Assembly (NCBI RefSeq): GCF_001544915.2
Contig: NZ_FCOE02000002.1
Coordinates: forward strand, 1-64,000
Length of the DNA stretch: 64,000 nt
Direction: 5' to 3'
From: Caballeronia pedi
Lineage (GTDB): Bacteria > Pseudomonadota > Gammaproteobacteria > Burkholderiales > Burkholderiaceae
Each line of letters starts with the position of its first letter. The stretch's first letter is position 1. Positions 36,473-44,486 of the stretch are shown here, one piece after another. The notes under the pieces are model-generated. The model searched no databases. It saw only the letters and a program-made list of their open reading frames with translations, and was not told the DNA's origin. Position numbers and translations under genes: made by a program.

Positions 36473-36897
36473 ACGTGACCGACACTCTCGACACGCAACT
36501 GGATGCGCAGGCGCCGGATATCGGCGAGCTGGTGAATCGTTTGCAGGCCCTCTTCGATGCGTGCGGCGTGCCGCCCGCGCTGTTCCAGAGCTTCGCGATG
36601 GCGTTCGACGAAGTGATCTCGAATATCGCGGCCTACGGTTCCGCGCACGATCCGATCCGCATCCACGTGACCGTCGGCGCGGACGAAGTGCGTGCCGAAG
36701 TCATCGACGACGGCGTGGCCTTCGATCCGCTCCAGTTGCCCGACCCCGATGTGACGAGCGCGCTCGACGATCGCGCGATCGGCGGTCTCGGCGTCTATCT
36801 GGTCAGAAAGATGATGGACGAAGTGGCCTATGAACGCCGCGAACAATTGAACTGCCTGAGCTTTCGCAAGCGCGTCGCCGCACAGCCGGACGCTTGA
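36469..36897 (+). CDS. RsbW-like anti-sigma factor serine kinase
   Basis: A 142-residue GHKL ATPase. N-box AFDEVISNIAAYG (E48, N52), G1 box VIDDGVAFDP (D80/D81), G2 box GGLGVYLVRKMMD (105-117). It would phosphorylate STAS proteins on Ser and bind either the STAS protein or an output target. Its start overlaps the phosphatase stop (ATGA), and the STAS gene follows 19 bp later, giving a complete switch. No sigma factor gene is in the window, so the output target is not evident. Confidence 0.92.
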   Translation: MNVTDTLDTQLDAQAPDIGELVNRLQALFDACGVPPALFQSFAMAFDEVISNIAAYGSAHDPIRIHVTVGADEVRAEVIDDGVAFDPLQLPDPDVTSALDDRAIGGLGVYLVRKMMDEVAYERREQLNCLSFRKRVAAQPDA

Positions 36898-36916
36898 AGA
36901 TCTACCGAGGAAACCG

Positions 36917-37252
36917 ATGAATATCAACGAAACGCATGAAGGCGAAGTCCTGGTCATCGCCGTGAATGGCCGCATCGACAGCACGTCGTCGAAACCGCTC
37001 GAAGATGTCTTGCCGGAACGCGTGCAGGGCGCGCCGCGCGTGCTGCTCGACATGAGCGACGTGCAGTACGTCAGCTCCGCCGGACTGCGCGTGCTGTTGA
37101 AGGCGGCGAAGGTCGCGCGCAGCACGGGGCATGATCTGGTTCTGGCCGGGCTTCTGCCTCAGGTTCACGAAGTCTTTCAGGTGATCGGCTTCGATTCGCT
37201 GTTCCGCATCCTGCCCGATCGCGCGACGGCGATGGCCGCGCTTGCCAGATGA
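36917..37252 (+). CDS. STAS anti-sigma factor antagonist
   Basis: A 111-residue STAS protein (RsbV/SpoIIAA type). The conserved strand VLLDMSDVQYVSSAGLRVLL holds the phospho-acceptor position S54, two residues before the Gly. VIAVNGRIDSTSSKPLED is the N-terminal STAS signature. It is the third member of the phosphatase-kinase-antagonist set. A ribosome site (GAGGAAA) precedes the ATG, and a strong terminator follows the stop. Confidence 0.92.
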   Translation: MNINETHEGEVLVIAVNGRIDSTSSKPLEDVLPERVQGAPRVLLDMSDVQYVSSAGLRVLLKAAKVARSTGHDLVLAGLLPQVHEVFQVIGFDSLFRILPDRATAMAALAR

Positions 37253-37258
37253 AAATGG

Positions 37259-37292
37259 AAAAGGCCGCCTCATTCGCGAGGCGGCCTTTTTG
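37259..37292. terminator. bidirectional intrinsic terminator
   Basis: AAAGGCCGCCT (37260-37270) and AGGCGGCCTTT (37279-37289) form an 11-bp stem with an 8-nt loop, with A residues to the left and T residues to the right. It separates the convergent partner-switching operon (ends 37252) and hcp1 (ends 37311). Confidence 0.88.
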
Positions 37293-37310
37293 CTTGCTTC
37301 TACAGCCTGA

Positions 37311-37799
37311 TCAGGACTTCGGCGCGAGCCACGAGTCTTCGGCTTCGATGCCGTCCGGCTCGTACGTCCACGTGATCTTCTCGTACGTGAACGACACGTC
37401 TTCCATGTGGCCCATCTGCTTGTTTTCCGGCGACAGGCAGTTCGGCGTCCACGACTGCATGTTGGTCAGGATCGCGTTCGACAGCTTCACGGTGTAGTAC
37501 TTCTCTTCCGTGCCCTTCGGCGAGATGCGATAGAACTCCAGCGTCACATCCTTCATCTGCTCGCCGGACGTCAGCGCCTGGAACAGCTTCGGCGACGATT
37601 TGTCGATTTCCTTGGTGAGCGTCATCGCCTGATGGACGCGCTTGCCGGTCGGCAGGCCCGTTTGCGGGCTCTTCGGGATTTCGATGGTGTGATCGACGGC
37701 CTGGACGAGGATCTTTCCTTCGTGACCCTGAACCTTGGTCGAGCCTTCGATCTTGCCTTGGTTCTGGCCTTCGAGTGAGAGGTAGCACGGCATCGGCAT
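37311..37799 (-). CDS. hcp: T6SS tube protein Hcp, copy 1
   Basis: A 162-residue Hcp (TssD). It starts MPMPCYLSLEGQNQGKIEGS and includes GKILVQAVDHTIEIP, LTKEIDKSSPKLFQAL and the tail GIEAEDSWLAPKS, the Hcp1 beta-barrel subfamily. Hexamer rings stack to the inner tube that is expelled by the sheath. It is 94% identical to the copy at 40786 (9 substitutions in 162) and points the other way. GGAG lies about 9 nt before ATG 37799. The composite element at 37861-37910 lies 62-111 bp upstream. The STAS gene at 38262 precedes it on the same strand. Confidence 0.96.
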   Translation of the reverse strand: MPMPCYLSLEGQNQGKIEGSTKVQGHEGKILVQAVDHTIEIPKSPQTGLPTGKRVHQAMTLTKEIDKSSPKLFQALTSGEQMKDVTLEFYRISPKGTEEKYYTVKLSNAILTNMQSWTPNCLSPENKQMGHMEDVSFTYEKITWTYEPDGIEAEDSWLAPKS

Positions 37800-37860
37800 G
37801 ATTTTTTTCTCCGGTAGTTTCGCGCAGTTCGTTCTGCGCATGGGATGAATTCTGGGTGTG

Positions 37861-37910
37861 CGCCGTTACCGCCACGTTTCAGAAAAACGGGCTCAGGTTA
37901 CGGATGAAAC
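37861..37910 (-). promoter_or_regulatory. composite T6SS element upstream of hcp1
   Basis: Read on -, GTTTCA-TCC-GTAAC (37910-37897), then TGAAAC (37881-37876), then GGCGGTAACGG (37873-37863). TGAAAC begins 29 bp and GGCGGTAAC 37 bp after the start of GTTTCA, the same spacings as at hcp2. CATGCGCAG follows 31 bp after GGCGG in both. The 15 bp between GTAAC and TGAAAC differ between the copies while the motifs are conserved. Confidence 0.65.
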
Positions 37911-37917
37911 ATGGGTT

Positions 37918-38262
37918 TCACGCGACCTGGTTGAAACGTTCGAGCGCGGACGCGCGCGTATCGGCGACGTTGAGAATGTTGAGAAATCCGCTGATCTCGA
38001 AGGCTTCGCGAATCTGGTCGTGCATGCCGCACAGGACCAGCCGTCCCGCGGATTGTTTGAGGCGCTTCGCCGCGATCAGGACGACCCGCAGTCCCGCGCT
38101 CGAGATATAGCCTAGCCCGCTCAGATCGAACAGCACCTGATTGGTGCCCTGATCGAGACGGCGCTGGATGTCGGCCTCGACCTGCGCCGAGTTCATGCTG
38201 TTCAGCGCGCCTTCGAGGCTCACGATGAGCACGTCGCCCTGGACTTCATACTGGTTTGCCAC
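37918..38262 (-). CDS. second STAS-domain protein
   Basis: A 114-residue STAS protein: VQGDVLIVSLEGALNSMNSA, then VLFDLSGLGYISSAGLRVVL with phospho-acceptor position S55. It is related to, but clearly different from, the STAS protein at 36917, and lies on the opposite strand. It precedes hcp1 by 118 bp on - and is divergent from tssB, so it lies at the junction of the signalling cassette and the T6SS operon. It could be a second substrate of the RsbW-like kinase. Confidence 0.9.
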   Translation of the reverse strand: MANQYEVQGDVLIVSLEGALNSMNSAQVEADIQRRLDQGTNQVLFDLSGLGYISSAGLRVVLIAAKRLKQSAGRLVLCGMHDQIREAFEISGFLNILNVADTRASALERFNQVA

Positions 38263-38618
38263 GATGGTCTCTCACGCAATGGCGATATCGCCTCGAAGCA
38301 TTAACGGCAAAGAAACATAAAAGCTTGAGCAATCAGCCGCCGTCAAAACAGTTTCAAGAATTCCGCGGCGCTGTCGTTAATGCCCTCAGCGACAGGAAAG
38401 TCAGCGTATCACGCGGGTTTTGCGCCTAAGGCGCGAACAGAACCCGGAACCCGGTTCTCTTTGCGGCAATGACCGGGGATACAGCATGAGATCGTTCCGT
38501 GTCGCCAGCAGCATGCAAGGAATCAGCGGCGACGGCATTCGCGCACGATCGTGCTGACGCCGTTCAAAGCGGCCTGAATTTTTCATCAACACATTTGGTT
38601 TTGGGTTAGGGGGTAGGC
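38263..38618. promoter_or_regulatory. divergent control region between STAS and tssB
   Basis: 356 bp without a gene. Visible structure: GCATTAACG (38298-38306) and its perfect inverse CGTTAATGC (38375-38383), 68 bp apart; GCGCCT-A-AGGCGC (38422-38434); AGAACC/GGTTCT arms (38439-38458); and the 12-bp palindrome GCACGATCGTGC (38543-38554). No sigma-54 type GG-N10-GC box is clear. This region should drive the main tss operon (+) and the STAS gene (-). The ribosome site GGGGGTAGG precedes tssB. Confidence 0.6.
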
Positions 38619-39113
38619 ATGGCATCTGACGGTTCAGTCGCTCCTAAGGAGCGGGTCAATATTGTGTATCGTCCGGCCACCGGAGATGCCAAGGCGGAAG
38701 TCGAGCTGCCGCTGAAATTGCTCGTACTCGGCGACTTCACCTTGCGCGACGACGATACGCCGATCGAAGACATGAAGCCGGTCAACGTCGACAAGGACAA
38801 CTTCAACGAAGTGCTCAAGGGGCAGAAGCTCTCGCTCGATCTCGCGGTGCCGAACCGCCTCGAAGCGAACGCCGATCCGGAAGCGCAGATCGCGATGAAC
38901 CTGAAGTTCGAGTCCATCGACGATTTCTCGCCCGACGCGATCGTCGAAAAGGTGCCCGAGTTGCGCCAGATGATCGCCCTGCGCGACGCGCTCAAGGCGC
39001 TCAAGGGACCGCTCGGCAACATTCCGGATTTCCGCAAGCGCGTTCAGGAACTGATCGAAGACGAAGGCGTGCGCGCGCGTCTGATGAGCGAACTCGGCAT
39101 CGAGGAAAAGTGA
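38619..39113 (+). CDS. tssB: T6SS contractile sheath small subunit
   Basis: A 164-residue TssB (VipA/ImpB). ERVNIVYRPATGDAKAEVEL, then PLKLLVLGDFTLRDDDTPIE and LPNIPDFRKRV-like C-terminal PLGNIPDFRKRVQELIEDEG are the conserved family blocks. It pairs with TssC to form the sheath around the Hcp tube. First gene of the main + strand operon; tssC starts 1 bp after its stop codon. Confidence 0.97.
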   Translation: MASDGSVAPKERVNIVYRPATGDAKAEVELPLKLLVLGDFTLRDDDTPIEDMKPVNVDKDNFNEVLKGQKLSLDLAVPNRLEANADPEAQIAMNLKFESIDDFSPDAIVEKVPELRQMIALRDALKALKGPLGNIPDFRKRVQELIEDEGVRARLMSELGIEEK

Positions 39114-39114
39114 C

Positions 39115-40602
39115 ATGAGCGACATGGATAAACAACAGGAAGCGACGGCCGCACCCGAGTCCGACGCCAGCCTTTCGCTGCTCGATTCGCTGATCGAGTC
39201 GGCGCGCATCAAGCCGGGCGACGAAGCGTATTCGATCACGCGTCAGGGCATTCAGGCCTTTATCGGGCAACTGCTGGAGCCGCAGAACGCGGTCGAGCGC
39301 ATCACGCAGGCGACGGTCGACAGCATGATCGCCGATCTCGACCAGAAGCTGTGCGCGCAGGTCGACGCGATCCTGCATCACGACGATTTCCAGAAGATGG
39401 AATCGGCATGGCGTTCGCTGAAGTTTCTCGTGGACCGCACGAATTTCCGCGAGAACGTCAAGATCCAGTTGCTGAGCGTGAGCAAGGGCAAGCTGCTCGA
39501 AGACTTCGAGGACGCGGCCGACATCACCAAGTCGGGTCTCTACAAGAATCTCTATACGGCTGAATACGGCCAGTTCGGCGGCCAGCCGTTCGGCGCGATC
39601 GTGGCGAACTACGAGTTCGGCCCGGGCACGCAGGACGTGAAGCTGCTGCAGAACGTGGCGAGCGTGTCGGCGATGAGCCACGCGCCGTTCATCGCCGCTG
39701 CCGGTCCGCATTTCTTCGGCGTCGATACCTACGACCAGTTGCCGAACCTGAAGGACCTGTCGTCGATTTTCGAAGGCCCGCAATTCGTCAAGTGGAATGC
39801 GTTCCGCGAATCGGAAGACGCGCGCTATGTCGGCCTCACGCTGCCGCACTTCCTCTTGCGCGTGCCTTACGGCGCGGATACGGTGCCGGCCAAGAAGTTC
39901 AACTACAAGGAAGACGTGTCGGGCGGCAACAGCCAGTTCCTGTGGGGCAATGCGGCCTTCGCGTTCGCATCGCGCCTGACGTCGAGCTTCGCCGACTACC
40001 GCTGGTGCGCCAACGTGATCGGACCGCAAGGCGGCGGCACGGTGGGCGATCTGCCGGTGTACACGTATGAGTCGATGGGCGAGCTGCAGAACAAGATCCC
40101 GACCGAAGTGCTCATCTCCGAGCGCCGCGAGTTCGAACTTGCCGAGCAGGGTTTCATCGCGCTGACGATGCGCAAGAACAGCGACAACGCCGCGTTCTTC
40201 TCGGCCAATTCCGCGCAGAAGCCGAAGTTCTTCGGCAACACCAAGGAAGGCAAGGAAGCCGAGCTGAACTACAAGCTCAGCACGCAACTGCCGTACATGT
40301 TCGTCGTGAGCCGCCTCGCGCACTACATCAAGGTGATCCAGCGCGAAAACATCGGTACGTGGAAAGAGCGCGTCGATCTCGAAAGCGAACTCAACACCTG
40401 GATTCGCCAGTACGTCGCGGATATGGACAACCCCGCGGAAGGCGTGCGCAGCCGTCGTCCGCTGCGTCAGGCGGAAATCGTCGTGGCCGATGTCGAAGGC
40501 GATCCGGGCTGGTATCGCGTGGACCTGAAGGTGCGTCCGCACTTCAAGTATATGGGCGCGTCGTTCACGTTGTCCCTCGTCGGCAAGCTGGACAAGAAGT
40601 AA
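39115..40602 (+). CDS. tssC: T6SS contractile sheath large subunit
   Basis: A 495-residue TssC (VipB/ImpC) of normal length. Diagnostic stretches are QKMESAWRSLKFLVDRTNFR, YGQFGGQPFGAIVANYEFGP, SHAPFIAAAGPHFFGVDTYD and the C-terminal RLAHYIKVIQRENIGTWKER, followed by RPLRQAEIVVADVEGDPGWY. It forms the outer sheath and is recycled by ClpV after contraction. A 183-bp gap with the composite element separates it from hcp2. Confidence 0.97.
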   Translation: MSDMDKQQEATAAPESDASLSLLDSLIESARIKPGDEAYSITRQGIQAFIGQLLEPQNAVERITQATVDSMIADLDQKLCAQVDAILHHDDFQKMESAWRSLKFLVDRTNFRENVKIQLLSVSKGKLLEDFEDAADITKSGLYKNLYTAEYGQFGGQPFGAIVANYEFGPGTQDVKLLQNVASVSAMSHAPFIAAAGPHFFGVDTYDQLPNLKDLSSIFEGPQFVKWNAFRESEDARYVGLTLPHFLLRVPYGADTVPAKKFNYKEDVSGGNSQFLWGNAAFAFASRLTSSFADYRWCANVIGPQGGGTVGDLPVYTYESMGELQNKIPTEVLISERREFELAEQGFIALTMRKNSDNAAFFSANSAQKPKFFGNTKEGKEAELNYKLSTQLPYMFVVSRLAHYIKVIQRENIGTWKERVDLESELNTWIRQYVADMDNPAEGVRSRRPLRQAEIVVADVEGDPGWYRVDLKVRPHFKYMGASFTLSLVGKLDKK

Positions 40603-40615
40603 GCACGCGAGCCGT

Positions 40616-40663
40616 GTTTCATCTGTAACGCAGCGCGGGAAAACTGAAACCGGGCGGTAACGG
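40616..40663 (+). promoter_or_regulatory. composite T6SS element upstream of hcp2
   Basis: GTTTCA-TCT-GTAAC (40616-40629), TGAAAC (40645-40650), GGCGGTAACGG (40653-40663), matching the hcp1 element in sequence and spacing. A CATGT-GAA-ACATG dyad (40675-40687) follows, and the hcp2 ATG lies 123 bp after the last block. The 183-bp tssC-hcp2 gap is otherwise unexplained. Confidence 0.65.
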
Positions 40664-40785
40664 GTCCCGCGCAACATGTGAAACATGCGCAGCACACACA
40701 AGAGCTGAGCGAAACGCCGGGGCCAGAAGGCCGCGGCGAAACAACCGAAACCCAACATAGTTTGCTACCCAACAGGGGACTTATC

Positions 40786-41274
40786 ATGCCGATGCCGTGC
40801 TACCTCACTCTCGAAGGCCAGAATCAAGGCAAGATCGAAGGCTCGACCAAGGTTCAGGGTCACGAAGGAAAGATCCTCGTCCAGGCCGTCGATCACACCA
40901 TCGAAATCCCGAAGAGCCCGCAAACGGGCCTGCCGACCGGCAAGCGCGTCCATCTGCCGATGACGCTCACCAAGGAAATCGACAAGTCGTCGCCGAAGCT
41001 GTTCCAGGCGCTGACCTCGGGCGAGCAGTTGAAGAACGTGACGCTGGAGTTCTACCGCATCTCGCCGAAGGGCACGGAAGAGAAGTACTACACCGTGAAG
41101 CTGTCGAACGCGATCCTGACCAACATGAAGTCGTGGACGCCGAACTGCCTCTCGCCGGAAAACAAGCAGATGGGCCACATGGAAGACATCTCGTTCACCT
41201 ACGAGAAGATCACGTGGACCTTCGATCCGGACGGCATCGAAGCGGAAGATTCGTGGCTCGCCCCGAAGTCCTGA
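40786..41274 (+). CDS. tssD: T6SS tube protein Hcp, copy 2
   Basis: A 162-residue Hcp in the canonical position between tssC and tssE. It differs from copy 1 at nine residues, including QA to LP after KRVH and YE to FD near the end. Bases 40825-40954 are identical to copy 1, including silent sites. It probably supplies most tube subunits. It has its own leader with the composite element, so it may be expressed above the level of the operon. Confidence 0.97.
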   Translation: MPMPCYLTLEGQNQGKIEGSTKVQGHEGKILVQAVDHTIEIPKSPQTGLPTGKRVHLPMTLTKEIDKSSPKLFQALTSGEQLKNVTLEFYRISPKGTEEKYYTVKLSNAILTNMKSWTPNCLSPENKQMGHMEDISFTYEKITWTFDPDGIEAEDSWLAPKS

Positions 41275-41306
41275 AAGTCCTGATTCAAGCCTGAGCGGGG
41301 GCAACG

Positions 41307-41720
41307 GTGAGAGAACGTCGGCTGCTGGAGCGAATCGCGAGTTGGGGTGCGGGTGGAGCGCGCTCCAACGAAACGCAGATCGATGTTCTCGTCGACTCGG
41401 TGATGAGTCACCTCGGCCGGCTGCTCAACACCCGGCAAGGCAGCGTGCAGATCGACCCGCAATTCGGCGTGCCCGATTTCACCAACCTTGCCGGCACCAC
41501 CGCGATGGGTTCCACACGCGAGATCGAAGAGGAAATACGCCGCATGGTTCTGCGCTACGAGCCGCGCATCAAGTCGCCGCGCGTGACGCTCAACCGCGAG
41601 GAAACCGATGTGCTGTCGATCCGCTTCGCGCTCGAAGGCACGCTCGAAGTGGACGACCGCGAGATTCCGCTGCGCATCTCGACGACCGTGGGCGCGAATG
41701 GCCGCGTAAGTGTCGGCTGA
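41307..41720 (+). CDS. tssE: T6SS baseplate protein, gp25-like
   Basis: A 137-residue TssE, homologue of phage T4 gp25. RRLLERIASWGAGG, then VDSVMSHLGRLLNTRQGSVQ and DPQFGVPDFTN are the standard N-terminal blocks, followed by EIEEEIRRMVLRYEPRIKSP. It forms the baseplate wedge with TssF, TssG and TssK. The start is GTG at 41307 after a G-rich ribosome site; the gene is 32 bp after hcp2. Confidence 0.95.
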   Translation: MRERRLLERIASWGAGGARSNETQIDVLVDSVMSHLGRLLNTRQGSVQIDPQFGVPDFTNLAGTTAMGSTREIEEEIRRMVLRYEPRIKSPRVTLNREETDVLSIRFALEGTLEVDDREIPLRISTTVGANGRVSVG

Positions 41721-41769
41721 TTTCACGCGCTCACTTTTTTCTTTTCCCGATTCAGCCGAGCCGGTCCGC

Positions 41770-43494
41770 ATGTTCAATCGATACTATCAGGATGAGCTGA
41801 ACAAGCTGAAAGGCCTGGCCGCCGAGTTCGCGCGCGCGAATCCGGCGATCGCGCCGATGCTCTCGGGCACCTCGGCCGATCCGGATGTCGAGCGCCTGCT
41901 CGAAGGCGTCGCGTTTCTCACGGGCCTCACGCGCCAGAAACTCGACGACCAGTTTCCCGAGTTCGTTCAGGAACTCACCAATCTGCTGTTTCCGCATTAT
42001 CTGCGGCCCGTGCCGGCATCCACATTGATCGGTTTTGCCGCGAAGGGTCCGCGCGCGCAGGCGGCGCGCGTGGCCGCGGGCACCGAACTCGCATCGGTGC
42101 CGGTGGATGGCACCGCGTGCCGCTTTCGCACCACCTGCGACCTCGATGTCGAGCCGTTGCGCATGGCCGAAGTCAATCTGCTGAGCCACGCAGGCGCCGC
42201 GCCCGTGCTGATGATCGACTTCGAAATGGAAGGCGGCCTGAGCATCGCGCAATGGAACGGCGACTCGATCCGCCTGTTCCTGAACGGCGGCCATGTCGAT
42301 GCATCGAAACTGCTGTTGCTGCTGATGAATCACGTCATCGACGTGCGCATTTCCAGTGGCGGCGGCGAACGGCTTTCGCTCGGTGCGAAGAACCTGCGCA
42401 CGAGCGGCTTCGACGCCGACCTGCTGACGTATCCGAGCCATGCGCCGAGCGGCTTTCGCACCATCCAGGAGTTCTTCGCGCAGCCGGAGAAGTTTCTCTT
42501 CATCGATATCGTCGGACTGCGGCGCTGGACCGCGAACGCCAAGGGTTCGAGCTTCAGCATCGTGATGACGCTCGACGCGCTGCACGACTGGATGCCCGAG
42601 ATCGACGCCGCGAGCTTCGCGCTCAACATCGTGCCGGCGATCAACGTGTTCGCGCATGTCGCGGACCCGATCACGCACGATCATCGCGCGACGGAATATC
42701 GTGTGATCCCCGAAGGGCGCGACCGTCGCCACTATCAGATCTATTCGGTCGATCAGGTGCTCGGCTATCAGCAGGGCCGCGCGCAGGAACGCGTCTATCA
42801 GCCGTTCAGCATGTTTCGTCACGATGGCCGTGGCGCGCAACTGAGCTATCGCACGACGTTGAAGAGCGCGAACGTCGAGCGCGGCAGCGACGTGTATCTG
42901 TCGCTCAACTATCCGCCGTCCGAAACGCCGTTGCCGGAGACGCTGTCGATTCGCGTCACCTGCACCAACCGCGCGTTGCCGGAAGGCCTGAAACCGGGCG
43001 ATATCAACGTGCCGACCAGCACGTCGCCCGACCAGATGAGCTTCACCAATATCCGCGCGATCACGCCCGCGCAGGACCCGCCCGCCGGCGAGGAACTGCT
43101 GTGGTGCCTGCTCTCGCATGTGTCGCTGAACCTGCTGTCGCTCGCGAACGCCGACAACCTGCGCAAGCTGCTCGGCCTCTATGTGTTCGCCGGGCGGCAG
43201 GGGCCGGAAATGTCGAATCGACGCCGTATCGAAGGCATCGTCGACGTGACGGCGACGCGCGAAACGCGCCTCGTGGGCCGTGGCGGCATGCAGCGCGGCC
43301 AGTTGATCCGTATTCGTTGCCGTGAGGACCATTACGCCGGGATCGGCGATCTGTATCTGTTCGGTTGCGTGCTCGAGCGCTTTCTCGCCGATTACGCCGG
43401 CATCAACTCCTACACGCGCGTCGAGCTCGAAGACACGCTTTCAGGGACCGTATTCAAATGGCCGCCGAGACTCGGACAACAACCGATGCTGTAA
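41770..43494 (+). CDS. tssF: T6SS baseplate wedge protein
   Basis: A 574-residue TssF (VasA/ImpG). The start MFNRYYQDELNKLKGLAAEF is the typical TssF beginning (YYxxEL), which is why ATG 41770 is preferred to an in-frame GTG at 41710 that would overlap tssE. DQFPEFVQELTNLLFPHYLR and GGRQGPEMSNRRRIEGI-like C-terminal sequence are conserved. It binds TssG in a 2:1 wedge. Its 3' end overlaps tssG by 37 bp. Confidence 0.95.
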   Translation: MFNRYYQDELNKLKGLAAEFARANPAIAPMLSGTSADPDVERLLEGVAFLTGLTRQKLDDQFPEFVQELTNLLFPHYLRPVPASTLIGFAAKGPRAQAARVAAGTELASVPVDGTACRFRTTCDLDVEPLRMAEVNLLSHAGAAPVLMIDFEMEGGLSIAQWNGDSIRLFLNGGHVDASKLLLLLMNHVIDVRISSGGGERLSLGAKNLRTSGFDADLLTYPSHAPSGFRTIQEFFAQPEKFLFIDIVGLRRWTANAKGSSFSIVMTLDALHDWMPEIDAASFALNIVPAINVFAHVADPITHDHRATEYRVIPEGRDRRHYQIYSVDQVLGYQQGRAQERVYQPFSMFRHDGRGAQLSYRTTLKSANVERGSDVYLSLNYPPSETPLPETLSIRVTCTNRALPEGLKPGDINVPTSTSPDQMSFTNIRAITPAQDPPAGEELLWCLLSHVSLNLLSLANADNLRKLLGLYVFAGRQGPEMSNRRRIEGIVDVTATRETRLVGRGGMQRGQLIRIRCREDHYAGIGDLYLFGCVLERFLADYAGINSYTRVELEDTLSGTVFKWPPRLGQQPML

Positions 43495-44441
43495 AGGCGC
43501 TGCTTCTCACCAACGGTGAGAAGTACTCCTACTTCCAGGCGATCCGGCTGCTGCGGCTGTACGACCGTCACACGGGCCTGAATCAGGAGAATCTGCGGGT
43601 GCGTCCGCGGCTCGGGCTCGGGTTTCCCGAGAACGACATCGATCGCATCGAGGCGACGCCCGAAGGCGGCTATCGGATCACCGCGAATTTCTTCGGCCTG
43701 TACGGTGTGGCCTCGCCGCTGCCGACGTACTACACCGAAGACCTGTTCGAGGAAGAGCGCGAAGGGCACCACGTCACGCGCGATTTTCTCGACATCGTGC
43801 ATCACGCGCTGTATCCGCTGCTCTTCGACGCATGGGCGAAGTATCGCGTCGAGCAGCGCATCGTCGAGGACCGGCACGAGGCGTCGCTCAATCAGTTGTA
43901 CGCGTTCGTCGGGCTGCACGATCCGGAACTGCGCGTCGATCTGCTGCCGGGCAGCGCCGAACTGCTGCGCTATGCGGGCCTCTTCAATCAGCGGCCACAT
44001 TCCGCGCTCGGCCTGAAGACGCTGCTCGCCGATGCCTTCGCGCCCGCCGATGTGAAGGTCGTATGCGGCGTGCTGCGCGCGGTGCCGATTCCCGCCGATC
44101 AGCGCTGGCAGCTCGGCCGGCAGCAAAGCTGTCTGGGCGAGGACACGTGGCTCGGCGCGGAGATCGACGACTACGAAAGCGCCATCCGCATCGAATTCGC
44201 CGACGTGCCGCAAACGCTTTTCCATCAGATGCTGCCGGGCGGAAGCGCGCATGCGCGTTTGCGCTTTTTCACGCGCTTCTATCTGACCGATCCGCTCGAC
44301 GTGGAAGTCGAGCTTCAGCTGCGCGACGACGAAGCCGGCGCGGCGCGCACCGGCCGTGGCGCGTGGTCGCGGCTCGGCTTCGATACCTGGCTCAATCCCG
44401 GCGAGGCGAAACTGCCGACCCGGGTTCATTACTCTCTCTAA
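43458..44441 (+). CDS. tssG: T6SS baseplate wedge protein
   Basis: A 327-residue TssG (VasB/ImpH). YSYFQAIRLLRLYDRHTG, then the FFGLYGVASPLPTYYTEDLF block and DFLDIVHHALYPLLFDAWAK, are family signatures; CLGEDTWLGAEIDDYESAIR follows further on. ATG 43458 lies inside the tssF end, a common arrangement that couples their translation. It joins TssF and TssE in the wedge. Confidence 0.95.
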   Translation: MAAETRTTTDAVKALLLTNGEKYSYFQAIRLLRLYDRHTGLNQENLRVRPRLGLGFPENDIDRIEATPEGGYRITANFFGLYGVASPLPTYYTEDLFEEEREGHHVTRDFLDIVHHALYPLLFDAWAKYRVEQRIVEDRHEASLNQLYAFVGLHDPELRVDLLPGSAELLRYAGLFNQRPHSALGLKTLLADAFAPADVKVVCGVLRAVPIPADQRWQLGRQQSCLGEDTWLGAEIDDYESAIRIEFADVPQTLFHQMLPGGSAHARLRFFTRFYLTDPLDVEVELQLRDDEAGAARTGRGAWSRLGFDTWLNPGEAKLPTRVHYSL

Positions 44442-44486
44442 CCCTGATTGCTGGCCGTTGCTGGAAAGACTAAGAGGAACACAAAC

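Larger units (their letters stand above)
37311..41274. repeat. long inverted repeat formed by the two hcp genes
   Basis: The 489-bp copies at 37311-37799 (-) and 40786-41274 (+) are inverted and highly similar, with a 130-bp fully identical core (40825-40954), and the homology continues about 120 bp into the leaders as conserved blocks. They enclose the second STAS gene, the divergent promoter region, tssB and tssC. The pair is a substrate for gene conversion or for inversion of that segment. Confidence 0.85.

Noticed and set aside
38263..38618. Sigma-54 promoter before tssB
   Set aside because: No TGGCAC-N5-TTGC type sequence could be found with the required GG/GC spacing.
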